Assembly: GCA_900551095.1 (NCBI GenBank)
Contig: URUJ01000003.1
Coordinates: 11,558-75,557, forward strand
Length of the DNA: 64,000 nt
Source of the DNA: an uncultured Anaerococcus sp.
Lineage (GTDB): Bacteria > Bacillota > Clostridia > Tissierellales > Peptoniphilaceae
Direction: 5' to 3'
Of this stretch, positions 49,973 to 58,977 are shown piece after piece. Every line of letters starts with the position of its first letter. Position 1 is the first letter of the stretch. A program made the position numbers and the translations under genes. Under the pieces are notes generated by a model, which had not been told where the DNA came from, ran no database searches, and saw nothing but the letters and a program-made list of their open reading frames with translations.

Positions 49973-52858
49973 ATGACTAAAAAAATAGCCGCTATTATAA
50001 TAAAAATCCTACTTATCACAATACTCTTTTTAGGATCTATTATGATAGTTTTTGCAGGTATAACAGGAGGAGCAATCCTTGAAGTTATGAAGACTGCACC
50101 AGAAATAGATGCTGATGCTATCAAGTACGAAATGAGCCAAAACTCGACTGTTGTAGATGAAGACGGCAATGAAGTTGATGCTATAGCAACCAGCCAATAT
50201 CGTGAAATTGTTTCATATGATGATATCCCAGATAATTTGAAAAATGCCTTTGTGGCTGTAGAAGACGAAAGATTTATAGACCATAATGGTATAGATATTA
50301 TTTCAATTTTGGGATCTATGGTAGAAAACTTTAAGGCAGGAGCCATAGTTCGTGGTGGATCAACAATTACCCAACAGCTTGCCAGAAACACATATCTCAC
50401 AAACGATCAAACCTACGAAAGAAAGATAAAAGAAATTTATCTAGCACTAGAAATAGAAGACCACCTATCAAAAGAAGAAATCCTAGGAGCCTATCTAAAC
50501 AGAGTTTTTATGGGACAAAATTCCTACGGTGTTCAAGCTGCTGCAAACACTTATTTTAATAAGGACGTAAAAGACCTAAACCTTGCCCAATGTGCTGCTC
50601 TTGCAGGAATAGTTCAATCACCATCTGAATATTCATTATATAAGGCAATTAAAACAAGTGAAGTAACTGATGAAAGAGTCCTAGGCGAGTTTACAATCGA
50701 TGGTACTAAATATTCTGCAGTTTTTAATGAAAGTCCACTTAAACGTGAAAATTATGTACTAGATAAGATGTACGAACTTGGCTACATAAGTGAAGCTGAA
50801 ATGAAAGAAGCAAAAGGCTTTGATATAGCAAAATCAATAGAACCTGCTGAAAGAGCCAACACAGAAATCACATCTTATTTTAACTCACTTTTAGAAAAAC
50901 AAGTAGTTGCCAAACTTATGGAAAAAGAAGACATGAGTGAAAACCAAGCTTGGGATAGACTATATTACGGCGGACTTAAAATCACCACAACTCTTGATCA
51001 AGAAATGCAAAGAGAACTTGAAGATATTTATGCAAACTTCTCTGCCCACCTTATGGGAGATACATCAGGATGGGATGTTCCTCCTCTACTCAATATGAAA
51101 TATGATAACTGGGGTAATATTGTCAATTCAAGTGGTAGATTGCTATATTATGCAAAGGGCAATTTCTTAAACGAAAACAACGACATAAGATTATCTGCCG
51201 ATGATGCTCATAAAGATGATAATGGCAATATTGTTCTAACCACAAATAAAGCTTATCTTGACCAAACAAAACTAGTATTTAGAAACTATTATTCACTAGA
51301 CGATACAAATCGTAACCTAAGAACCCACAGAGTTGGAGCCGTTGATCTAGGCACTAACAAAAATATCTATTTAGATGAGGATGAAAACATCGTAATCAGC
51401 AAAAATTTCTTAGATCAAAACGAGGATTTTATCAAAGCTTATGATGATGGAACTTTTTCAGTAAGTAAAGACTTTTACGATATGGACCTAGAAGGGGTCA
51501 TCCAACCACAATCATCAACTGTAATAATAGACCACAAGACTGGTCACATCAAGGCAATAATGGGCGGACGTGACCAAAAAGGACAAAGAATCCTAGACAG
51601 AGCATCATCTGTCCCACGCCAACCAGGTTCATCAATGAAACCAATCGCAACCTACACCCCAGCCCTTGATAATGGCTTTAACCTAGCAACTGGAATTGAT
51701 GACGTACCCTTTATGATTGATGAAGACGGAAAGCCTTGGCCAAATAATGTTTACGGCTACTACATGGGTGTAAAACCTCTTAGAGAAGCCCTAAAACTAT
51801 CTATAAATACAACTGCAGTAGCAACCCTAGACAAGGTTGGTATTGACACATCTTTACAATATCTCAAAAACTTTGGCATAATCAAAGAAAATGGCAAAGA
51901 TAACTTTGTAACAAGTGACGAAAATAGAGAAACAAACGACGAAAATCTCGCAGCTATGGGACTAGGTGCAATGACAAACGGCCTAACAGCCCTAGATATG
52001 ACAGGCGCTTATGCAGCTCTTGCAAACGGCGGTAAATATCTTGAGCCACTTACATTTTCAAAAATAGTTGATTCTACAGGCAAAGTGTTATTTGAAGATA
52101 AAGATAAGATAACCCATGAAGTCACAAGCCCAGAAACAGCTTATCAAATCACATCGGCCCTAGAAGATGCTGGTAAATCTTATGGAAATATCTTCCTAAA
52201 CGGAACAGAATTTGCCACAAAAACTGGTACTACTGATGACTATAATGACTTCTGGTGTCTAGGCTACACTCCTTATTACACAGTTGGTATCTGGATGGGA
52301 TGCGACAACCAAAATATTTCCCTAACAGGTACATCTGCAAATCGTGCCGCACTTATGTGGAATGTAATAAATAATAAAATTCTTGAAGGTTATGAAGCAG
52401 CCCAATTTGATGTTCCAAAGGCAATTATATCCATGGAAGTTGATACAATGAGCGGAAAGCTTCCTACAAAGGCATCTTATGCTGATTCAAGAGGAACAGT
52501 TATTACAGAAATATTTGGACCAAATAATAAACCAACCGAAGAAGATGATGTCCATGAGTGGGCAAATGTTGACTCAAGAAATAACCTCTTGATAAGTGAT
52601 ATGACTCCTGAGGAATTTATGACAACTAGATCTTTTATAAATCCAAAAAGTAACTACGATCCAAATAATTTCAACAACATCTATCCAAAAGACTGGGGAT
52701 ACAGAGTACCAAAAGCTTACTCAAACCTTGGCTACGAAAAAGATGACGAAGACGATGAAGATGATGATGAAAAAGAAAAGGATAAAAAAGGAGAAAAACC
52801 TGAAGATGAAGAAAATGGTACAAATCCAGAGGAAAATCCTGAAAATCCAGAGCCTTAA
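49973..52858 (+). CDS. Class A penicillin-binding protein (PBP1A family)
   Basis: Bifunctional peptidoglycan glycosyltransferase and DD-transpeptidase. One membrane anchor (residues about 8-30), then the GT51 domain with EDERFIDHNGID (near 96), RGGSTITQQLARN and LNRVFMGQNSYG. The transpeptidase domain has SSMK (near 552), SINT and KTGTT (near 750). The tail is very acidic and Pro/Asn-rich (from about residue 920). Length is 961 aa, long for the family because of an insert between the domains (about 345-500). SD GGAGG and a terminator bracket it as a single gene. Confidence 0.95.
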   Translation: MTKKIAAIIIKILLITILFLGSIMIVFAGITGGAILEVMKTAPEIDADAIKYEMSQNSTVVDEDGNEVDAIATSQYREIVSYDDIPDNLKNAFVAVEDERFIDHNGIDIISILGSMVENFKAGAIVRGGSTITQQLARNTYLTNDQTYERKIKEIYLALEIEDHLSKEEILGAYLNRVFMGQNSYGVQAAANTYFNKDVKDLNLAQCAALAGIVQSPSEYSLYKAIKTSEVTDERVLGEFTIDGTKYSAVFNESPLKRENYVLDKMYELGYISEAEMKEAKGFDIAKSIEPAERANTEITSYFNSLLEKQVVAKLMEKEDMSENQAWDRLYYGGLKITTTLDQEMQRELEDIYANFSAHLMGDTSGWDVPPLLNMKYDNWGNIVNSSGRLLYYAKGNFLNENNDIRLSADDAHKDDNGNIVLTTNKAYLDQTKLVFRNYYSLDDTNRNLRTHRVGAVDLGTNKNIYLDEDENIVISKNFLDQNEDFIKAYDDGTFSVSKDFYDMDLEGVIQPQSSTVIIDHKTGHIKAIMGGRDQKGQRILDRASSVPRQPGSSMKPIATYTPALDNGFNLATGIDDVPFMIDEDGKPWPNNVYGYYMGVKPLREALKLSINTTAVATLDKVGIDTSLQYLKNFGIIKENGKDNFVTSDENRETNDENLAAMGLGAMTNGLTALDMTGAYAALANGGKYLEPLTFSKIVDSTGKVLFEDKDKITHEVTSPETAYQITSALEDAGKSYGNIFLNGTEFATKTGTTDDYNDFWCLGYTPYYTVGIWMGCDNQNISLTGTSANRAALMWNVINNKILEGYEAAQFDVPKAIISMEVDTMSGKLPTKASYADSRGTVITEIFGPNNKPTEEDDVHEWANVDSRNNLLISDMTPEEFMTTRSFINPKSNYDPNNFNNIYPKDWGYRVPKAYSNLGYEKDDEDDEDDDEKEKDKKGEKPEDEENGTNPEENPENPEP

Positions 52859-52862
52859 GTAA

Positions 52863-52890
52863 AAGGGACTGCAAACGCAGCCCCTTTTTA
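52863..52890 (+). terminator. Terminator after the PBP gene
   Basis: AAGGGACTGC-AAAC-GCAGCCCCTT with one mismatch, followed by a T run, four bases past the stop codon. Confidence 0.9.
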
Positions 52891-52948
52891 TGTGATTTCT
52901 TTTTTAAAAAAATCAATAATAAAATATTAATAATTAAAATTTCACAAG

Positions 52949-52973
52949 ATAAAAGCCAGGATAAACCTGGCTT
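52949..52973 (-). terminator. Terminator after the GlsB-like gene
   Basis: On the minus strand AAGCCAGG-TTTAT-CCTGGCTT followed by TTATC, six bases past the stop. Confidence 0.75.
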
Positions 52974-52979
52974 ATAATC

Positions 52980-53231
52980 TTATCTTTTACGATTTTGGAT
53001 TAATCCTAGGATAAATAATAAAATAACAGCACCGATTATGGCTGATATAATTTGAGAGAATTTTCCTCCCATATAATTACCTAGTAACCAGTTACCTAAA
53101 TAACCACCTAATATACCTGTAAATATATTTGCAATACCGCCCATTTCGGCGTCTCTTTTCATTATTTTACTTGCAATCCAACCTGCAAGTGCACCTATAA
53201 TTAATGTCCATAAAAATCCTAAACTTCCCAT
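52980..53231 (-). CDS. GlsB/YeaQ/YmgE family stress-response membrane protein
   Basis: An 83-residue protein with three membrane segments and the transglycosylase-associated family pattern: GFLWTLIIGALAGWIASKIM, GGIANIFTGILGGYLGNWLLG and AIIGAVILLFILGLI. Members are induced by stress in many bacteria, with unknown mechanism. The ATG at 53231 has a strong SD (GGAGG); the longer open frame upstream covers the promoter region. It has its own terminator, and an inverted repeat lies in the leader. Confidence 0.88.
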   Translation of the reverse strand: MGSLGFLWTLIIGALAGWIASKIMKRDAEMGGIANIFTGILGGYLGNWLLGNYMGGKFSQIISAIIGAVILLFILGLIQNRKR

Positions 53232-53247
53232 AATTCCTCCTTTTTTT

Positions 53248-53264
53248 GTGAAGTTTCTCTTCAC
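53248..53264 (-). promoter_or_regulatory. Inverted repeat in the GlsB-like leader
   Basis: GTGAAG-N5-CTTCAC lies between a TATAAT-type -10 box (53265-53270 on the minus strand) and the SD. It could be an operator or a leader hairpin. Confidence 0.35.
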
Positions 53265-53361
53265 ATTATATATATTCCCGATTTTTTCATCTTTAAACAC
53301 TAGAGAAAAAATTAGGCGAAAATTATAATGCATAAGGTATAATAAATATGGAAGGTGAACT

Positions 53362-54075
53362 ATGGAAAAGATTAAAATTTTAATAATAGAAGACGAAGAA
53401 AGTATTAACAATATAGTAAAGTCCTACCTTGTCAAAGAAGGCTACGAAGTCTACCAAGCCTTTGATGGTGAAGAAGGTCTTAATAAATTTTTAGAAGAAG
53501 ATATAGATTTGGTTATTCTAGATCTCATGCTACCAAAAATACTGGGTGAAGATGTGATTAAGGAAATAAGAAACAGATCTGAAGTGCCTGTAATCATGTT
53601 ATCTGCCAAGGTAGAAGAAAACGATAAAGTGCAGGGCTTAAGGCTTGGAGCGGATGATTACATAACCAAGCCATTTTCAGCAAGAGAATTAATTGAAAGA
53701 ATAAAAGCGATATTAAGAAGGATAGAAAAATACAATATTCCAAGAGCTGATATCATAAAAACCTTAGACGGTAGGCTTGAGATGGATCTTGAATATAATA
53801 GATTTTTTAAAGATGGTGTGGAAATATATCTAACAAAAAATGAATTCTCTATCTTAAAAACTTTATTTTCAAATCCAAACAAAATATATACCAGAGATGA
53901 AATTATAGAGATTACCTTTGGATATGATTACGATGCTTATGATAGAGCTATCGATACTCATATCAAAAACATCAGGCAAAAAATCGAAGATAACCCAAAA
54001 AAACCTATGTATATAAAAACTATTTATGGTATGGGCTATAAGTCTGGCGGTATAGATGACTACCCTCAAGAATAA
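53362..54075 (+). CDS. OmpR-family response regulator
   Basis: Two-component regulator: receiver domain (residues 1-118) with acidic cluster IIEDEES, phosphorylation site in LVILDLMLP and a conserved lysine in YITKPFSARE, then a winged-helix DNA-binding domain (about 135-232) ending in YIKTIYGMGYKS. 237 aa. GGAAGGTGA precedes the ATG. It overlaps its partner kinase gene by 20 bp, and a third gene overlaps the kinase, so the three form a tight operon. Confidence 0.94.
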   Translation: MEKIKILIIEDEESINNIVKSYLVKEGYEVYQAFDGEEGLNKFLEEDIDLVILDLMLPKILGEDVIKEIRNRSEVPVIMLSAKVEENDKVQGLRLGADDYITKPFSARELIERIKAILRRIEKYNIPRADIIKTLDGRLEMDLEYNRFFKDGVEIYLTKNEFSILKTLFSNPNKIYTRDEIIEITFGYDYDAYDRAIDTHIKNIRQKIEDNPKKPMYIKTIYGMGYKSGGIDDYPQE

Positions 54076-55408
54076 GATTATAAAAAACTTTATAGCAGGA
54101 ATCCTATCCTGTATTCTAGTTTTTTCTATCCTTATTACCCTCCTTGTCACAATTAATTACAATGACCTTTTTAAGGCTATAGACGATAAAAGACCCAAAG
54201 AGGTCGTTGAACAATTTACTAGACTAAACAATGACAAGGATATTAGCGGCGAATCTATGTGGACTTACCTTGCCAAGATGGCAGCTGACCAAAAAGTCGA
54301 CCTTAAATACTATGATGAGAATGATAACTTACTTAAAGAACTAAATGGCCGTGACGAATCTGACAAATCCAAAATTTTGACCAAAGAATATAGTTTTATT
54401 GATGAAAACAACAATTCTAAAGCTGGTAAAATAGAAATTTATTACAATAGAGATTTCACTGGAGTAAATGAAATGAAAAATAACTTTACCCAGGCTGTTA
54501 TCTACGCTATTACAATTTCCCTAGCTATTGGTCTTGTAATTGGAATTATTCTATCAACAAATATATCAAAACCAATCGTATCTATTGATGAATCAACAGT
54601 TGCTATTAAAGAAGGCAATTATGATGTTATAGTTGAGGATACAGATATTAGAGAAATAGAAAGTCTAAGAGATAATATAAATTACTTGGCAAATAACCTA
54701 AAAAAACAAGAATCAATTAGAAAACAGTACGCCCAAGACATTTCTCACGAGCTAAGAACTCCTCTAACCAACCTCAAACTTTATATAGAGGCTATGAAAG
54801 ACGGAGTTGTGGAAGCAGACCAAGCCACCTTAGACATACTATCAAACGAGATTATAAGACTCGAAGGACTGGTTGTTGGACTAAAAAATACCTTTGACGA
54901 AAATGTTTCCTATGCTATTTTATCAAAATCTGATGTAAATCTAACAAATTTAATAGAAAATGTAGCTAGTTCTTTTTTAGCTAAGGCAAGGCTTAACAAC
55001 ATCAATATTTCAACACATCTAGATAAAGATGTAAGAATAAATACAGACAAGGATAAATTAAACCAAATTATCCAAAACCTTGTTTCAAATGCCATAAAAG
55101 CTATAGGAGAAGACGGGAATATTGATATCCATCTAAGGGAAACTGAAAAAGAAATAATCATAAATGTCATTGATACAGGAATCGGCATAAAAGAAGATGA
55201 TATTCAAAGGATATTTGAAAGGTTTTACAGGGTTGATGACTCTAGAAACACCAAGGAAAACGGTGTAGGACTAGGTCTTGCTATAACAAAAAACTTTGTA
55301 GATGCCCTATCTGGCAAAATTATGGTAAAGTCAAAACTCGGTGAAGGCAGTGACTTCCAGATAACCTTTGAAAAAAATAACAGGGAGACCCATGACAAAA
55401 AGAAATAG
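54056..55408 (+). CDS. Sensor histidine kinase
   Basis: Membrane kinase for the preceding regulator. Membrane segments at about residues 10-32 and 140-162 frame an extracytoplasmic sensor of about 105 residues; a HAMP region follows, then the H-box DISHELRTPLTNLKL (His near 229), N-box NLVSNAIKAI, DTGIGIKEDDI and GLGLAI. 450 aa. Its 3' end overlaps the S41-like membrane protein gene by 17 bp, which suggests that protein takes part in the same signalling or envelope process. Confidence 0.94.
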   Translation: MTTLKNKIIKNFIAGILSCILVFSILITLLVTINYNDLFKAIDDKRPKEVVEQFTRLNNDKDISGESMWTYLAKMAADQKVDLKYYDENDNLLKELNGRDESDKSKILTKEYSFIDENNNSKAGKIEIYYNRDFTGVNEMKNNFTQAVIYAITISLAIGLVIGIILSTNISKPIVSIDESTVAIKEGNYDVIVEDTDIREIESLRDNINYLANNLKKQESIRKQYAQDISHELRTPLTNLKLYIEAMKDGVVEADQATLDILSNEIIRLEGLVVGLKNTFDENVSYAILSKSDVNLTNLIENVASSFLAKARLNNINISTHLDKDVRINTDKDKLNQIIQNLVSNAIKAIGEDGNIDIHLRETEKEIIINVIDTGIGIKEDDIQRIFERFYRVDDSRNTKENGVGLGLAITKNFVDALSGKIMVKSKLGEGSDFQITFEKNNRETHDKKK

Positions 55409-56774
55409 AAATAATCCTAGTAGAAAAAGCAAAAATTCTAGAAAAAGTGCTATTAGAATTATAAAAGACAATGAAAATCTAACTCCAAGAGAAATCGCTA
55501 GGAGAAAAAGAGCTAAAAGAGAAAGAGAAAGAATATACCAAAGACGTAGGCTTGCACTAAGTGTACTAGGTATATTAATTATCATAATTCCAAGCTTTCT
55601 CATCTATAAAAAGCTAAACACCTATGGCAAAGAAGGCTATCCAGCTTTTAGAGATGAAGTTTTAGATGATCTATCAAAAACCGCTTTCGTATCATCCACA
55701 GAAGGACGAAGCTTAACAAGTGCTGAAAAAAACGCTGATTTTGATACACTGTACGAAACCATAGTGAAAAACTTTGCTGTTGACAAATCTAACTTAGAAT
55801 CTTTTGAAAAATTCACACAAAAAAGCGATGAATATAGAAAAAAAATTACAAGTTCTAAGACTGACCAAGATTTCTTTATACTTTTGGGAGAATATTTGGC
55901 TATAATAAATGATTCTTACACAAAAATATTAGATAAGGAAAGCTACACTGACTTATTTGAATATTACAAAAATAAAAAAGAATCATCTATAAATGAAATT
56001 TTGGGAAATCCTCAAGTAGTTAATCGCTACAAAAGAATTATTAACGATAAAAATATCATCGAATCTTCTGTTGGCATAGAAAAAGGCTACGTTTTAAGAA
56101 TAACCCTACCAAATTTTAAGGTTAATGAAATAGAAAAAATGATAGATGAAGTAATAAAATCGGTAACCTCTGCCCCAGGCATATCAACTATGATTATCGA
56201 CCTGTCAGATAATAATTCGCTAAACAATCTATTTGTAAATGAATTTGCTAAATATTTTATCCATCAGGATTACAATAAGGAAGATTTGATTTTTTATAGG
56301 GGAAATTTAATAGAAAATACCCTAAAAGACATGAAAGCAGATGAAAATTCACCCTACCAAACAGCCTTTATCAAAAATACATCAAAGAGTTATAAGGAAA
56401 AGATTGAGCATTTTAACCTAGATTCTTATATGTATTACGATCCTGTAGCACTTAAAATCGTAAAAGATACAACATTTGCATCTAGAAATATTTATATATT
56501 GACAAACTCAAATACAGCAAACGAAGCCATTAAGCTAGCTTCAATCTTAAAGGATTCCTCAAACGCTTATGTAGTTAAAAACGCCCTAGATCCAAATCCA
56601 ACAGCTGCAGATAGAATATATGAATTTCCACCAAGCCTATTTGCCCTAGATCACTCTGGCCTAATAATATCGCTAAATACAGCAAGGTCAGAAAAGCCAA
56701 ATAGGTATATGGATTATAATCAAAGAATAAATTCAAAATATCCAATTTCATCCATGCTTTCTATTATTGGATAA
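55392..56774 (+). CDS. Membrane-anchored S41-peptidase-like protein, probably catalytically inactive
   Basis: A highly basic cytoplasmic N-terminus (residues 1-50, many RK pairs), one membrane anchor (about 53-74), and an external domain of about 385 residues. It resembles S41 tail-specific proteases: YVLRITLPNFKVNEIEKMI, then TMIIDLSDNNSLNNLF where active members have LIIDLRxNxGG, and NIYILTNSNTANEAIKLA where they have TxSAxE. The catalytic serine position seems to be Asn, so activity is doubtful. No PDZ domain is evident. The ATG at 55392 has GGGAG upstream; the frame opens eight codons earlier inside the kinase gene. Assignment is by pattern only. Confidence 0.6.
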   Translation: MTKRNRNNPSRKSKNSRKSAIRIIKDNENLTPREIARRKRAKRERERIYQRRRLALSVLGILIIIIPSFLIYKKLNTYGKEGYPAFRDEVLDDLSKTAFVSSTEGRSLTSAEKNADFDTLYETIVKNFAVDKSNLESFEKFTQKSDEYRKKITSSKTDQDFFILLGEYLAIINDSYTKILDKESYTDLFEYYKNKKESSINEILGNPQVVNRYKRIINDKNIIESSVGIEKGYVLRITLPNFKVNEIEKMIDEVIKSVTSAPGISTMIIDLSDNNSLNNLFVNEFAKYFIHQDYNKEDLIFYRGNLIENTLKDMKADENSPYQTAFIKNTSKSYKEKIEHFNLDSYMYYDPVALKIVKDTTFASRNIYILTNSNTANEAIKLASILKDSSNAYVVKNALDPNPTAADRIYEFPPSLFALDHSGLIISLNTARSEKPNRYMDYNQRINSKYPISSMLSIIG

Positions 56775-56786
56775 ATTTACGCAAAG

Positions 56787-56812
56787 AAATAGACCCAAAA
56801 GGGTCTATTTTA
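56787..56812. terminator. Bidirectional terminator
   Basis: AAATAGACCC-AAAA-GGGTCTATTT between the convergent genes ending at 56774 and 56818. Confidence 0.85.
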
Positions 56813-56817
56813 ATTTC

Positions 56818-57930
56818 TTATCTAAAGTTTCTTACAGCGTATTCTTCACCTTTTCTACCAGCTATTGCAGAAATTGCAAGTGCTGCTACTAGTCCTAAGA
56901 ATGTTAGAACTGAACCTAGTGAAACTGCATTTGATGCCTTATCAGCTGTGTCTTTAGCTTTTTCTGCTGTTTCATCAGCAGTGATTTTTGCTTCTTTAGC
57001 AAGTTCGTTAATCTTATCGCTTGCTTGGTTTATTGCTTTGCTTGCTTCTACAGAAGCTTTGTCAAGTTCATCATAGATGTTCTTACCGATTTCTTTAGCT
57101 TCTTGTTCAGATAAGTCAGAATTTTCTGCTACTGCATTTGCTATTGCATCTTCATCGGCTGCGTTTGCAATGTCTTCAGCTTTTTTAGTAAGTGATTTAG
57201 TTAGTTTGTCTACTTCTGCACCTGCGTTATCTGGGTTTAAAGCTATTTGTTTAACTGCAGCTGCTATTTCATCTTTACTTTCATTTATTTGACCTTCTAT
57301 ATAGTCAGGTTGTAGTTCAGCTACATCTGTATCAGCTAAGTATTTCTCAAGATTAGTTTGAAGTTCTTCTGTATCAACTTTTCCAAGGTCTTCGCCAGCT
57401 TTACCAATTCCTGCACTAATTGCAGAACCAGCAGCATTACCTGCACCACTTAATGCACTTCCTGCTACATTCGCAGCTCCTCCTGCTACAGCTCCTACTG
57501 CATTTCCTGCAACTCCAAGTGTTGTTGCTACAGCATTAAATACAAGAGTAAATAGCAATAAAACTGTAACTGCCCATGTGATTGCACCATGAAGTAGGCC
57601 AGTAGATCTTGCTGCATAACCTGCCACAAATCCACCTGCACAGAATGAAACAATTAAAGTAATTGCTGTCCAAAGACCAGTGAAAACACCTATTCCTTCA
57701 AATGGGTTAGCAGAGTTTGCTGAAAATATACCAAAGCCTAGAGCTGCTGTTAAAAGACTTAATACAGTAAATACTGCTGCGCCTGAAACTGCACCAGCTA
57801 TTATAGATCCCCATGATAGGTTTCTACCAGCTTCTAATTTTCCTTCTCTTTCGATGGCAATTTCTTTTCTTCTTTCTTGACGATTTCTTCTTACTTTTTC
57901 GCCATTATTTTGATTATTTATATCGGTCAT
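56818..57930 (-). CDS. Glycine/alanine-rich membrane protein of unknown function
   Basis: 370 residues. A charged N-terminus (about 1-38) precedes NLSWGSIIAGAVSGAAVFTV, three further membrane segments, then a glycine-zipper-like stretch (about 135-180) with repeated NAVGAVAGGAAN and GNAAGSAI motifs. A long acidic, probably coiled-coil region (about 185-345, many KAxD and AxxKA steps) ends in another membrane segment and AIAGRKGEEYAVRNFR. I do not know the function; the start of the membrane part recalls small YrzE-type membrane proteins. SD GGAGG fixes the ATG at 57930. Confidence 0.6.
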   Translation of the reverse strand: MTDINNQNNGEKVRRNRQERRKEIAIEREGKLEAGRNLSWGSIIAGAVSGAAVFTVLSLLTAALGFGIFSANSANPFEGIGVFTGLWTAITLIVSFCAGGFVAGYAARSTGLLHGAITWAVTVLLLFTLVFNAVATTLGVAGNAVGAVAGGAANVAGSALSGAGNAAGSAISAGIGKAGEDLGKVDTEELQTNLEKYLADTDVAELQPDYIEGQINESKDEIAAAVKQIALNPDNAGAEVDKLTKSLTKKAEDIANAADEDAIANAVAENSDLSEQEAKEIGKNIYDELDKASVEASKAINQASDKINELAKEAKITADETAEKAKDTADKASNAVSLGSVLTFLGLVAALAISAIAGRKGEEYAVRNFR

Positions 57931-58013
57931 AATTCCTCCTAATAAATCATTCATCTTTAACGATGTAGACTCATTATACTATAGTATTATAGAATTTAAA
58001 GTTTTTATTAACT

Positions 58014-58940
58014 TTATTTAACTTTGATTTTAAAATATAAATTATCTCTTATTATCTCAGAAACCATATCCCTACCCTTGTGCATCTTCTTGATATTTTT
58101 TATATCTAGGATAATAACTTTTTCCCTTAAAAGTTTATTTCTTGCAGCATCTGTAAGATAATTCGAATTTATGATTAAAACTGGAACCAAATCATCCGCA
58201 CCAGCTCTAAAGTCCTTTATCATTTTTGAAATATCTTTTTTTGACACTTTATGCCCATACTCATAATTTCTAATTTCCAAGGCAAAGCGCTTGTCATTCT
58301 TTTTTGCATAAAGGTCGAAACGATGACTTCTTTGATACTCTTCCTGATAGGGCTCAACCCAATAACCTGCTTTTCTAAAAGCTTCTGAGATAAATTCTTG
58401 ACTAGATAAGTCAAAGAGTATCTTTCTTAGAGCTCTTAAAAGTCCCTCGGGATTTATCTTAAAAATCCCCCTGTATTGAATCTTGTCTTTGGAAAGTCTT
58501 TTTATATCAAAACCAATAAGTAAACCATGAACCACGTTAAAATTCCCGTGGGCAATGGCATTTCTCACGTGTCTTAAAAGGCTCATGGTTTTTGTCTCTC
58601 CATCAGCAAGAGCCATAACAATCTTTTGGTCATTTAAGCAGATTCCATCCCTAAAATCATCTACTATTTTTTCTTCGATTGAATCTGTAAATAAAACATC
58701 AATGTCCCTAAGCTTCATAGCTGCCATTAATTCTTCAAATATATAGTCATCGTATGCTAGATTTGTTAGCAGGTCTTCTTTTTTAGCCTGTTCTGAATTA
58801 ATATTTGGGACATACCAAAGTAGGTATTTAATAGCTTCATCCAAGTTACTATCAAGTTTAATCGGTATTTCTTCATGTTTTATTCCATAAGAAATTTTAT
58901 TTTTACATCTTTGTAGTTCAAACTTTTCGCTTAATTGCAT
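58014..58940 (-). CDS. HEPN-motif protein with restriction-endonuclease-like C-terminus
   Basis: 308 residues in two parts. The N-terminal half is helical and contains RNAIAH at residues 126-131 inside RHVRNAIAHGNF, the RxxxxH catalytic pattern of HEPN ribonucleases. The C-terminal half (about 185-300) has AGYWVEPY, then FDLYAKKNDKRFALEIRNY, matching the D...ExK core of PD-(D/E)xK nucleases except that Lys is Arg (Asp209, Glu222, Arg224). Both motif types occur in phage-defence and toxin proteins. No antitoxin or other defence gene is adjacent. The function is inference; the residues are direct observation. Confidence 0.6.
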   Translation of the reverse strand: MQLSEKFELQRCKNKISYGIKHEEIPIKLDSNLDEAIKYLLWYVPNINSEQAKKEDLLTNLAYDDYIFEELMAAMKLRDIDVLFTDSIEEKIVDDFRDGICLNDQKIVMALADGETKTMSLLRHVRNAIAHGNFNVVHGLLIGFDIKRLSKDKIQYRGIFKINPEGLLRALRKILFDLSSQEFISEAFRKAGYWVEPYQEEYQRSHRFDLYAKKNDKRFALEIRNYEYGHKVSKKDISKMIKDFRAGADDLVPVLIINSNYLTDAARNKLLREKVIILDIKNIKKMHKGRDMVSEIIRDNLYFKIKVK

Positions 58941-58977
58941 ATAATTCCTTAATTTATATTCTCTTATAAATATTTTC

